Assembly: GCF_910592395.1 (NCBI RefSeq)
Contig: NC_088311.1
Coordinates: 4,404,501-4,468,500, forward strand
Direction of reading: 5' to 3'
From: Lineus longissimus
Taxonomy: Eukaryota > Nemertea > Pilidiophora > Heteronemertea > Lineidae
DNA length: 64,000 nt
Shown: positions 1-10,700 of the stretch, one piece after another
How the letters are laid out: every line of letters starts with the position of its first letter
How positions within the stretch are numbered: the first letter of the stretch is position 1
The notes under the pieces: model-generated
What the model was told of the DNA's origin: nothing
Database searches by the model: none
Seen by the model: only the letters and a program-made list of their open reading frames with translations
Program-made: the position numbers and the translations under genes

Positions 1-29
1 CGGTACGGCCAATCATAACCACCGTCGTA

Positions 30-105
30 TTCACACCGTCACGGTACGAATAGCCACGACCTTTCCAGAATTCACACCGTCACGGTACGAATAGCCACGG
101 CCTTT
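30..105 (+). repeat. 39-bp direct repeat (two copies) just upstream of EBP2
   Basis: The motif ATTCACACCGTCACGGTACG followed by AATAGCCACG and CCTTT occurs at about 30-66 and 69-105, almost identical, ending 34 bp before the EBP2 start codon. A partial copy (CGGTACGGCCAATCATAACC) begins the window. The repeats sit where the promoter or 5' leader should be, so they could be regulatory, but nothing in the sequence proves this. Confidence 0.6.
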
Positions 106-138
106 CTTCATTTCCCGTTGAGGAGTTGATTGGCGCTA

Positions 139-1863
139 ATGGTCGTCAACATGGCTTTGCACGTGGAAGCTTCCGATGATGAAACAAGTGATTATTCAAG
201 CGATGAGGACTCCGATTTAGAGGTAATTTGGTGTTCTGATTATGTTGCTGTATTTACTTTATCGCTTTTAATGATTGTTTTGAACCTTGGGTGTTCAGAA
301 GTTGAAATATCAGCTGAATAGTTTTTATCCGACAACTGAACAGATTGTTTGCCATACATTATGTATATACTAGTAGTTCTATTGTTGGACATTCCTGAAG
401 AAGACATACACCAAATCAAGAGCCATGATTACATTTCAGTTAAAAAGAGCTTTCAAAGAGGGTCGTTTGAAACCGGGACTCAACATCGCTACTAACAAGC
501 CTGCAGAACTAATCAACGATGTGGTGAGATAATCAAGTTTTATTCTGACTCAGTGTTACTGTTAGTGTTTATAGACCGTTTTACACCAGGCAGAGGAAGC
601 CACTGTTGGCCCAAACAAACCTAAATACAGGCACAACGAACAATGAACCGCCTGGTGTAAGGGCCTGTATTGCCTGGGTGGTCAAAGACAAGTCCAAAGG
701 ATTGATTGTGGCTGCGGGATGTCATCAGTCTATTGTAGCTACAGCACACTGCTGATCATAGTTGTGAAAAAGATTGTCTTTAACACAACTTATGCTATTG
801 TTACACTGCTGATCATAGTTATGAATGAAATGGCCAGGGCCATTGTGCTCACCTCATGTGGAGGAAAGATGGATAAAGAGCATGGTCTTGTGTCATGTAG
901 TGTTAGGTTTGATGTAGGTCCAAGCAATTACAATTTCCCCAAAATGGCCAATTTACAGTACATTCGACCTCTGTGACCTTGAAAAGTAGGTCAAATCAAA
1001 GAAGACCCGGGTGACACATTGAATGGTTGTTAGAATTAGATGTACCTATGATATAAAATTGGTGCCAATCGGGCAAGTCACTACTAGGAATAATGGCATT
1101 TTGAAGAATTTAGGATTTGGCCCTCTCCCTGGAGGCCAAACGGCAAATCAGATCGCACCAAACTTCGGTACCTGAGATCACCTGACCAAGGGGTACATGT
1201 GTACTTAATTTGTGATCAATAGTCATTGCAGTTAAGAAACGTGTCATAGTTACGGCCTGACGGCGAATTTAGGCCATTTGACCTCTGTGACCTTGACAAG
1301 AAGGTCAAATTAAAAACCTGTGTGACATATACTGTATGGTGGTTAGATGTACCCATGATATCAAATTGGTGGCAATCGGGCAAGAAGTTAAGGAATAATC
1401 ACATTTTTAAGGTTTTTGGATTTTGCCCCCTGGTGGTCAAGTGGTGAATCATATTGGACCAAACTTCGGTCCCTGAGATCACCTGACTAAGGGGTAAATG
1501 TGTACCAAATTTGGTATCAATAGTCATTGCAGTTTAGAAACGTGCCATCGTTACATCCTAACGGCCAATTTACACCATTTGACCTCTGTGACCTTGAAAA
1601 GGAGGTCAAATCAAAAACCCGGAGGATATATGATGCACCATTGCTAGAAGTACCTACCATATTTTTTTCAAAATTTCCCGACTACTATTAAGGGAGATAT
1701 TGCATATTTTCACTTTTAACGTTTGGCCCCCTGGTGGCCAAACCATGAAACGAATCGGATCGAAACTTGGTCTCCCAGGTGTCATTACATAAGGGTACAT
1801 GTGTACCAAGTTTCAACTCAATAGCTCTAACAGTTACGAAACGTGCCCTGCTAACGGACGACG

Positions 1864-1901
<38 letters not shown>

Positions 1902-4569
1902 ACGACGGACGCCACGGTATGGGATAAGCTCACCTCTGCTAAGAGGTGAGCTAAAAAGGTTGTCTTTAACACAACTTATGTTATTGTGGAGGGGGCACCT
2001 GGTGTACTTTTGTTAAAGCATCCGATTCGCAATCCTAGGTTGGGTATGGTCTTATGGGCAGGGTAAATTCCACTATAACAAAGTTATATACAAGACTTGC
2101 ATTATTACTATGATTTCTGCAGAACAATTACAAAACCTTAACTTTTCAATATTGTTATTTCAGGCCGGTATGAAATTGGCATTGACTGAATTAGCTGAAC
2201 CTCATTTACCTTGGGTGGAAAGATTGGATAGTACAAATGAACCAGCAGCAGCCCCCACTGGGATGCATCTTGAACAAGAGAGTTCAGCTGACAGTGTTGT
2301 GGAAGACGACTTCAAACGGGAATTACTCTTGTAAGTTCATTGGTGCTACTAGTACTACTAGTAAGGATAGATGTCTTTAAAATTGATGATTTTCCACTGT
2401 TTGATTGGCGATTAATCATGCCCTTTCTTTCTTTAAGCACCAACCTTGGCCTCTGCTTCATGTATAAGCTTAGTAGCCATGGCATTTTCAATTTGAAGAG
2501 TCAAGGTTTTGTGAAAAGAAAGCCCAAAACTTTGTTTGTGGTTGTCCAGATCAGTTATATTGTTGCATATTGACCCTTACAATATTGATCCAGAGAGATT
2601 TTTACAATACATTCTTCAAATATTTCTTTGCTGATAACCTGTCCTCTAACATGTCTCATAGAAAAATTGTTGTATTAAAAAATTTGTTTTTCAGTTATCG
2701 ACAAGCTCAGTCAACAGTTTTAGACAGTTTATCAAAATTAAAGAAACTAGGGATTGCTACGAAAAGACCAGAAGATTATTTTGCACAAATGGCTAAGACA
2801 GATATCCACATGAAGAAAGTACGAGAAAAACTACTGTCAAAGGAACAAGAAATGGATAGGAGAGAAAAGGCCAGGAAGCTTAGAGATTTGAGAAAGTTTG
2901 GTAAAAAGGTATGACATATTTTGCCTCTTTTTGTTTAGTTGAAGCTGTTCTCATTGGCTGCGTAATGCAGCGATTAAGTTAGATTCGTTCATCAGTCTGG
3001 ATATAAAACAGGAAAAAAACAACCTATCCAAATTTTCATTAGCCCAGTCTGTTTGACCTGATAAAATACACAATATAATTGTTTCTCATTCAAAGGACTG
3101 TAAAAAGCTAGGAAATGCAGCTCCTTAAAACCCACACTGGTTCATCCTGAGATATGAATTTTGGTTCTTCCTGGAGTCGAACCCAGGCCACAATTCAAGG
3201 GAGCCAGCAGTTTAAAACCACGATTCAATGGCTATGAGCTCTTCTTTGTTTGTTTCAGGTACAAGTTGAGGTGCTTCAAAAGAGACAAAAAGAAAAGAGG
3301 GAGATGTTGGATGCTGTAAAGAAATTTAGGAAAGGTAAATGTTTGGAAACATCAACAAATTGTCACCAAATTCTGTTGTTGAACCTGCTGTATAGAATTT
3401 GTATTGAGAAGAAGTTGAGTAATCAGGTACCCTCTGGAACATGTGCCTGCCTACCTTCGAAGAGAAATGCTTCCTGTTAGTATACTTTCAATTGCAATTA
3501 CAATATCTTACTTCGATTTTGTTTAGGTCAGCAGGATAAACTGGATTTTCTTGATGATGACACTCAAACTGGTGGGAAGAAGAAGAAGGATCAAGGGTAA
3601 GTTTTAGGGGAGAGTTGAAATCAGTGGCTCTCGTACAGCAGTCCTACGTGTATGCTGTGCAGTGGCTTTGGGGTCATGCATCAAAGTGTGATGCCAGACT
3701 CATGACTTGATTGTTTTCGTTAGAAATTTCTATTCAAAATGTTTGATTTATTCCAATCTGCAATAAGACTGGTTCAGTTCATCAGTCTCTCATGCTGATA
3801 TTTCTCAAAACTGATAACTAATAAGAATTGCAAGCAGTAGCCTGATGTACAATGCACCGCTGAAAACATCCATTTTCATTTGTTCTATTCCTTAAAAAAC
3901 CTTATTTCAATTTGCGTCTCTCCTTCAGGCCAAACAAGAAGCGACAACTAAAGAATAAGAAATTTGGTTTTGGTGGCCAAAAGAAACGTGGAAAATACAA
4001 CACAGCAACAAGTGCTGCTTCGATGAGTGACTTTAGTATCAAGAAAAACCAAGGAAGACCCGGTCAGAAGAATAAAAAAGGAAACAAGGTGAGTTTTCAG
4101 GACTGTATACTTGAAGTTTACTTCTTTACAGTTAGCAGTAGAGAGAGAGGGGTTGATATCGAGCTAGAATTCCATGCTTGTCAAAATCAAGACCGAAAAT
4201 GCAGACCAAACCCTAGTTGCCAACCAAGTGTTTGGGGCGTAATCTGTGGTCTACCTATCAAGCAGTCTTGTTCAAACAACCAAGAACCTGCAGTGAGGTA
4301 TTGCCATTTATTCTGAACAGGCTCATAGTGAACATTTGCCATCGAATTCTACATACCAGTCCTTGGTTATGACACAAAGGACCGCTTTCCATTACAAACA
4401 TTGATGTCATGTGAGCAGGGCCATTGAGGATTTGGGCAATGACATCTCTTATTGCCATTCCTCCTATACAGTTACTTGATTTCTGAACTCCTGCAATGAT
4501 CTATTTCAGAATAAACCCAACAAAAGACCAGGAAAGGGAAGGAGACAGAAAATGAACAGTAAAAGATAA
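139..4569 (+). CDS. EBNA1BP2: rRNA-processing protein EBP2 homologue (EBNA1BP2)
   Basis: Eight coding exons: 139-222, 440-523, 2164-2330, 2695-2908, 3259-3334, 3527-3596, 3929-4088, 4510-4569, joined by GT-AG introns with matching phases, giving 304 aa (the human protein is about 306). Family knowledge: EBP2 is a nucleolar scaffold for 60S ribosomal subunit assembly and 27S pre-rRNA processing. Seen here: an acidic N-terminus (DETSDYSSDEDSDLE), then LKRAFKEGRLKPGLN, a PWVERLD segment, a long charged helix with YRQAQ and KRPEDYFAQMAK, and a Lys-rich C-terminus with the family signature FGFGGQKKRGKYN near residue 244 and the terminal NKRPGKGRRQK. The start is the first ATG of the exon; a second in-frame ATG lies four codons on. 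Introns 1 and 3-7 are short; intron 2 (524-2163) is swollen by mobile elements. A polyadenylation hexamer follows at 4780. Identification is near certain; exon ends are by eye. Confidence 0.95.
573..666. mobile_element. ~94-bp inverted-repeat (MITE-like) element, copy 1
   Basis: The ends AGACCGTTTTACACCAGGC (573-591) and CCGCCTGGTGTAAGGGCCT (648-666) are inverted repeats. The interior, read on the - strand, matches 22426-22496, so this is a dispersed element rather than a chance hairpin. There is no coding capacity. It lies in EBP2 intron 2. Confidence 0.65.
768..1988 (+). mobile_element. Tandem-unit element with (ACG)n tail, copy 1
   Basis: A head near 829 (GGCCAGGGCCATTGTGCTCACC in two parts) is followed by about three ~300-bp units. 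Landmark motifs recur at 965, 1279 and 1580 (GACCTCTGTGACCTTG), with repeated AAACGTGCC and CCCCTGGTGG blocks between them. After the units come a (GAC/ACG)n microsatellite at about 1855-1912 and a tail ending GGTGAGCTAAAAA near 1957. A ~35-bp direct duplication (AGATTGTCTTTAACACAACT...) flanks it at 768-802 and 1954-1988. The same architecture occurs at 34806-36478. Its plan (flank, tandem core units, microsatellite, flank) resembles the bivalve 'pearl' non-autonomous Helentron elements; that family link is inference. No transposase is encoded; long open frames over the microsatellite are artefacts of (ACG)n. Confidence 0.75.
1855..1912. repeat. (GAC)n trinucleotide microsatellite
   Basis: An almost pure GAC/ACG run with a few GGACGAC interruptions at the 3' end of the tandem-unit element in EBP2 intron 2. 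Confidence 0.9.
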
Positions 4570-4779
4570 TGTTTCTGACATCGTCTGACACAAAAAAACA
4601 ATACGAAAGACTTTTCTGTAAGAGGATTCGGAACAATCGAACACGAAAATCATGTGGGAAATTCTAAACAGAAAGACGAATGAAGAAAGCACATCTATGA
4701 CCCTGCAAACAGAAAACCTATTGGAGTCTCTTTTATGTGTTGTACAATTGTGGCAGCTTGGATTTGCTGTCTACTTGTA

Positions 4780-4785
4780 AATAAA
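4780..4785 (+). terminator. Poly(A) signal of EBP2
   Basis: An AATAAA hexamer lies about 210 bp after the EBP2 stop codon and is followed by a T/G-rich stretch, as expected for a cleavage site. Confidence 0.7.
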
Positions 4786-5191
4786 CATTTGTTCATTTTG
4801 AAAATTGCCTTCCTTATTTTGTCTTATTTCTTAACTAGGCCTACATGTTGGTTCAACCTTGGTTGGTTGTGAGCAAAACTCGGCTGTTGTGAATTGTCAA
4901 CCTGTCGACAGGCATGAAGACAAGTACCCTATTTGGCAACTCAAAGAGCCTACTTGAAGAAGTTTTAATACTACATGTATATTTACCTTGAGCAACATCA
5001 GGATAATTCTCCCTTTGGTAGATTCTACCTCAATGTACCCATGAAGAAAAATCAAACTGCCCTACTGGGCAACCGACTTAAGAGAATGTGACAACACATT
5101 CTGTTCTGTTCTGTTGAATGACATGTCTTGGGCTGTTCTACCCAACGGCCAGATTTGAAGTACCTACAAAATGCCCAATTTGTCCACGAGT

Positions 5192-5226
5192 GGATGGAAG
5201 GATGGATAGATGGATGGAAGGACGGA
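5192..5226. repeat. (GGAT)n short tandem repeat
   Basis: Imperfect tetranucleotide run (GGATGGAAGGATGGATAGAT...) in the gap between the convergent EBP2 and ROCO genes. Confidence 0.8.
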
Positions 5227-5315
5227 CACCATTTTAATAGCTATTTGACTAGCTCTGCTGACTTTGTCAGCTGAGCTAAAAATGCCAAGAAAGTAATTCT
5301 TTTAAATCATAGCCT

Positions 5316-5321
5316 TTTATT
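5316..5321 (-). terminator. Candidate poly(A) signal of the NHR-ROCO-Death-TIR gene
   Basis: TTTATT on the + strand, read as AATAAA on the - strand, about 2.4 kb past the stop codon of the ROCO gene. It is the hexamer closest to the convergent EBP2 3' end. Nearer hexamers could also be used, so the length of the 3' UTR is uncertain. Confidence 0.35.
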
Positions 5322-5900
5322 TCTGTGCTACAAAGAACCTTTGTACATTGAAAGTGCAGAAATCTTGTACACTACTTTAAACTAGGAAATGATTGCACTT
5401 TAATATCTTTTTCTTACATTTCTTGATCGACAAAATTAAAATGCTGCAAAAATATTGTGCCACAACTATTTCCTGGTTTACAGCCATACATAATAACTAA
5501 CAGTTAAACAACCACTTATAATGTTTTCCTAATTCATTGAACTCCTAAATTATTCTTAATATCCTGTGATAAATTTCATTGAATAAATTACAATTTTGTC
5601 AAATATATCAATTGTTTCTGGTCCATTTTACCGTTTTCATAGAGCACCAATTTTCAATCATTTATAAAATGCTATTATTATGAAGGTTTCCATAACGACA
5701 GATCATGATCATGATCAAGTAAACATATGTAAGTTACATGAATGTAAAATATACCCAGATGTTTATACAAGATTTTATTTAAAATAAACTTGATGTTCCC
5801 AGAACGTGACTTCACCCACGATTATTGAAAATCTAAACAACATCATCATCAGCCATTAAAACTCCTCCATAAATCTCATAACTGAAGACAGGTCTACATT

Positions 5901-6125
5901 TGTGACTCGCTCTACCAAAACTAGGCGCTTGTCGCATCTGAACTTGACAGGTTGATACGGACTTGTTGTTCATTTCCCTATTGTTGACCTTTTGTGAAAA
6001 ATCTATTACAAACTGATTTGGTCACATTCAACAAAAGGTCTACAATAGCGAAATGAACAACAAGTCCGTATCAACCTGTCAAGTTCAGATGCGACAAGCG
6101 CCTAGTTTTGGTAGAGCGGGTCACA
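5901..6125. repeat. Large inverted repeat (two ~95-bp arms)
   Basis: Left arm 5901-5995 and right arm 6031-6125 are near-perfect reverse complements (for example CTCTACCAAAACTAGGCGCT against AGCGCCTAGTTTTGGTAGAG) around a 35-bp spacer. It would fold into a long hairpin. No reading frame is present; it looks like a foldback MITE. Confidence 0.85.
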
Positions 6126-7719
6126 TTTTTACAATTTTTATTTACACATCTCTTCACTCTCAAACACTGCTTGGAATCATACCCCACTACTGTAAGTGTC
6201 CACCATCAATAATTAGAAATGCAAGGAAAAAATGGCTCTGAACACCATGAAAGACATATCAGTTTAATGCCACTAGGCAAGTGTTAGTGGCCAATGAAAA
6301 ATTATTAGCGTTTTTGCCAAAATAACACCCAGTAGTCATAAACCCTAAGTTAGTGTTCTAGTAACACTAACAACTGTTGTTAACACTAACACCCAATATC
6401 ACTTTATTTCTACATTAACTTGGTTGCCAACTTTAGTTATAGTTGTTAAAACCATGTCTAACCTTCCCCACTTGTGAGTATCTTGTAGTTCATCAAACAA
6501 TGACTACAGGTCCAACAAATCTGTCAAATATTTACAATTTTTCAGCAGTAGATTTAGACTTTCAGTGCAAAGAAAGTCTCATCATTCATGCACATATAAA
6601 ACTCAGTGACAAGCCAAAAGTACCACTTGTTAAATATCTATTCCTTGAGTTTGACTAACATTTTACACATTCGCTGTGTAGGGGCGACACATTGTAACAT
6701 GCTTAAGGTATGTGACCCACCTCCCTCTCATGAATACAGACGTTAAGTACTGTGGAACAAGGGGTATCAAACATGCCAATATAAGGTGTACAACAAGACT
6801 CAGCAATGGTTGTGCATCACATCAAAATTGCACACTAAACTCAATTCTTTGTGCTGTGACCCAATTTTTAAGACGCATTTAGAATAATAACATATGATAT
6901 TGTTTGATCATTAAATTCTTAACAACATACATGTACTTGAGAAACATTATAAAACAAGTTTCACAAAATTGGCAATCTCACCAACATAAAAAAATACACT
7001 CGACATGTATGGATTTACCATGTACGGTAGTTCCAGATGGAATCACTCTGGGCCAAATCATGCTCAACGAAGGAGGGGACTTGAACCCTGTCCCCCTCCC
7101 CTGGCAGAAAGAAACCCTGGGTTCCATGTAACTAGTCCATTCCAAAAGTTAACAATTTTAGAGGTGACAATTTCTGCCTCACCTCAGTCAGCAATCTGAC
7201 ACTTAGCTTTTTACACTAGCCACATGTATAGGACGGATTAGGAGATTCAATGCTACATATTTATCACAGTTACAAGAACAAAGGAACCTGTGGATCATTA
7301 CATGGTAAACATCACCACTACTTTAGACACCTGTGTTCGAATGATATGATAGCTAGCTAACATGTAAAATACTGCAGTTAAGGTATTGACACGACACTGG
7401 CAGGTCTCTGGACTGAGATCAGGACTGAGAGGGTGGAGCACAGAGACAGCAACTTAAATGACTTGTCTACAGAGTGCTTTAGGCCTGAACAAAATCTAAC
7501 TGATGAGAAATTTGCCCATATGAAGATGAAAACACAGGCTATAAATCACAAGTGTTTGTAAGGCCCACTCTACAAAGAGTTCACATTCACATTTTGTCAA
7601 GAGTTGCATGTCCCTCTCCACAGGTCACACATCAACTGAAGGACAAGTCATTTTGCTGGCTACAAAGGTGTCCATGTGTAGCTTACATGTAGATGTATCC
7701 AAGGCCCTATGAACCACAA

Positions 7720-10700
7720 TCACAGCATACAACATACAGCACACTTAGTGACATGAACCTGTTCCACTTGATTTGGCCGCTGTAACGAATGTTCACTTTG
7801 CCGTGACGCTCGCCGTCTAGGTGGCGGTGTCACACGATCATGAAAAAAGTCATTAATAACCTGATGATCACGCGATCCTCCGGTGCTTAACTGCGAGCCA
7901 CTTTGCAGGGAACTCTGGGAATGGTTACTGTTCTTCGATTCGGTCAGTGAGCCAGACTGATCTGTTCTCGATATATCAGGAACGGCATATTTCGAAACCT
8001 GTTGTATAATTTCTGCATATTTTTCTTGCGTATCTGCGTGTATTCCTGAACCGCCATGGCCACCAACACCTGAGAGAAGACAACAAATAAGTAAAATAAT
8101 ACGATGGAAAATACCATAAATATAAGTATCACTTGGTCGGTGCTCAACTGAAATTTTAAACACTATATGAAATAATGAGCCTGAATGTGTAGATCTGACT
8201 CCCGCAGCAGATGCTGACTAATCTTCTTTCTTTGAAAATATTGATGTACATACCTTTCATATCAATGTAGACGAGCTGTGAGAACATGAGTGCCATTCCC
8301 CCTGGTGGCGGCCAGGGAACCTTATCATACATGACAGGTATGATAGGTTTCCGTGTGATGTCTGCAAGGCTCAGCTCCCGACTGCAGTAGTGTGACACTG
8401 TGTACTTTGGGGACAAACAAGCAATCACCACCTGGAATAAATCATAAACAAATAGAAGTTTTCTCTCCCCACTATGCAACTATTCCTCTGCTATCTTCTT
8501 GTGAGTTATGAAAATCATCCCCTCTACTTACTTTTCCTCCATTAATAGTCCTAGCGATGAGCCAAATATGACCCCGGCGATTTGGTCTGTATCAAAGGCT
8601 TTCACAACGACTGTCACTATTCTAGGTCTCATCAGAGATAGGTACATGTACTCTTTAGTATCGGGATACTGCTCATACATCACTAACTTGAGTCTGATCT
8701 GCGACCTGACTCAGCAGTGACCAGACTAGATTTCCAGCCACAATCCATGGAATATATACGAGAAACCTCAAACAGTATGCCACTGTGCTACTCAAACTAC
8801 AGTACATCCAAAACAGTCTCACCTTTGAGTTCCTAATTCCCTCGTCTATCTTGGCATGCAGCTGATCTCCTCCTCCCATCTGGCCTATGTCCATCCAGCA
8901 CGTGAAGCCAGCCTTCTCCAGCCGGTCCCTCAAAGGACGCACCTCATCCTGCGAGTCCCACTGATAGCTGATGAACACCTGTGGGGGATCAACCTCAGCC
9001 TCTGTAAGAGCAATATCAATCATCAAGTTAGGGACACTCTCAGTATACTCTGATGCCACCAAAAATAAAAATGGAATTTAACCCAGGAAGGGCACAATTG
9101 TTGGTGGATGTTTCACCTTGCAATCGACAAGGTAGTTACTAGCTCAACCACTGCCAGACAAGCTGAAGGTAAAAGTGTTCACTAAAGATATTAAAGATAG
9201 ACCCTGAGGATGTTCCCTCACCATGCTTAATTTTTCCGTTCTCAGGCAAAAATCGAGAGGACGCACATCATGAGATATGAGTGTTACCAAACACGACCTG
9301 GTAGAGCCTGGGGCTGTTCCAACCACACCTACCTCGCCCCTTCTGTATAATGTCCACAATATCCTCTCTATGCAGCTGTTCTAGATACGATACCATCATA
9401 TCGACTGATAAGGCTGTATTCCCACTGCTAATGATCCAGTCAGCAATGAGAGCCAGGCCAGGGTTCAGATCATCATTGAATTTATCGATCTTGTTCTTCT
9501 TGTAACCTGAAACGATTACCAAGTTTTTTCTCCTTCATCTGTATCTACTATGTGAGAAAGAATCCCGAGGGGTTCACGCCTCCTGAAGTCAGTGGTCATT
9601 TCAAGTCCTTATGGCAGGACCATATTGTTTTCCTGGTAGGCCGGGGGCACCAGGTACCAGGAATCTCCGTTTTACATGTAATTTGAAGGAGAAAGCTAAG
9701 TAAGTCAACATATCTTGCTCAAGGACACTGAGACGAAAGAGCTGCGATCCTAACGAACGGCGAACCCACGAGCTCCCAACCATTTTATGCCACTGACCTC
9801 CCATGCAGTGCATCTTTCTCTTACCTAACTTCTTTGCCAGGGCAGTCCAATCCTGGCCTTCAGATCCTCCATTCAGCAGTTTAGCAGCACTCTTGACCCA
9901 GCCTGGCAACTGGGAACCTTTTTGGGCTTCTATGTTCGAAATCATGTTATCTTCATTGTCATTTATGACGGTGTCTGGCAGCACTGGGCCATTCCGCACT
10001 GGAAAGAAACCATATTAGCATATCAGAGATGACCCACTATTGCATCAATGCCCAGAACTAGCAGCCTGGAGGGATCAGTTCAGGCCATCCGGACCATGCG
10101 CCAAGAACCCCCTTTATGATGACCAATAAGACAGACAACAGCAAAACTTTAACATTTCATCCTTACCACAAGATTCGCATGGTGATAAAGGGATAATATG
10201 AAATACCTACCAACAGGGACTGGCGCAGGAAACCATTTCCTGTAAGGCGATGTTCTTATCCTCCGATGTTCACAGCAGACAATCTGAAACAAAAATGGGA
10301 CAAATGAAATACATGCGGATGTTGATTGAACAAGGTATGAAGGCAATCATTCTGAAACTGACTGAAACATTTAAAACTCTCCTTTAAAATTGCCTCATAA
10401 CATCACTTGATTGCTTTATTTTACTTTTCTTATCCCTTTGTAAAAATGAACCGAGACTTTTCTACAGACTTTATAAAAGAGACACTTACTTTATTTGTAA
10501 GACATTCATCTAGGTTGAGAAAGTGAAGACACATTTGCTCCTGACAGCCCGGTTGATGATGTCGCTGACAGGCTCTATCACAGTGACATTGCACTCCGAC
10601 TTTGTACGAGATTCGTCTCATCCACATTTCCCGCAGATCAGACAGGTAGCTATCCAAGAAGTTACGCACTCTAGCACAGGCGGTTGCATCAGGTGGTGGA

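Larger units (their letters stand above)
4786..7719. other. Convergent intergenic / 3' UTR region
   Basis: I see no coding exon here. It holds the region between the EBP2 3' end and the ROCO stop codon, much of which may be ROCO 3' UTR. Contents are a (GGAT)n run, a GATCATGATCATGATC palindrome near 5701, the large inverted repeat at 5901-6125, and T/A-rich sequence with repeated AACACTAACA words near 6350-6400. Confidence 0.5.

Noticed and set aside
1688-1972. Arg-rich and other open frames across the (GAC)n microsatellite, also at 36211-36651
   Set aside because: Produced by the trinucleotide repeat, which lacks stops in several frames; they lie in mobile elements. Only the start of the second frame is real (LRR exon 36490-36667).
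3172-3190. tRNA B-box-like sequences at 3172-3190, 7062-7080, 27483-27500 and 59912-59930
   Set aside because: Isolated GGTTCRANTCC-like motifs without a full cloverleaf or acceptor stem; they may be SINE relics but I cannot bound them.
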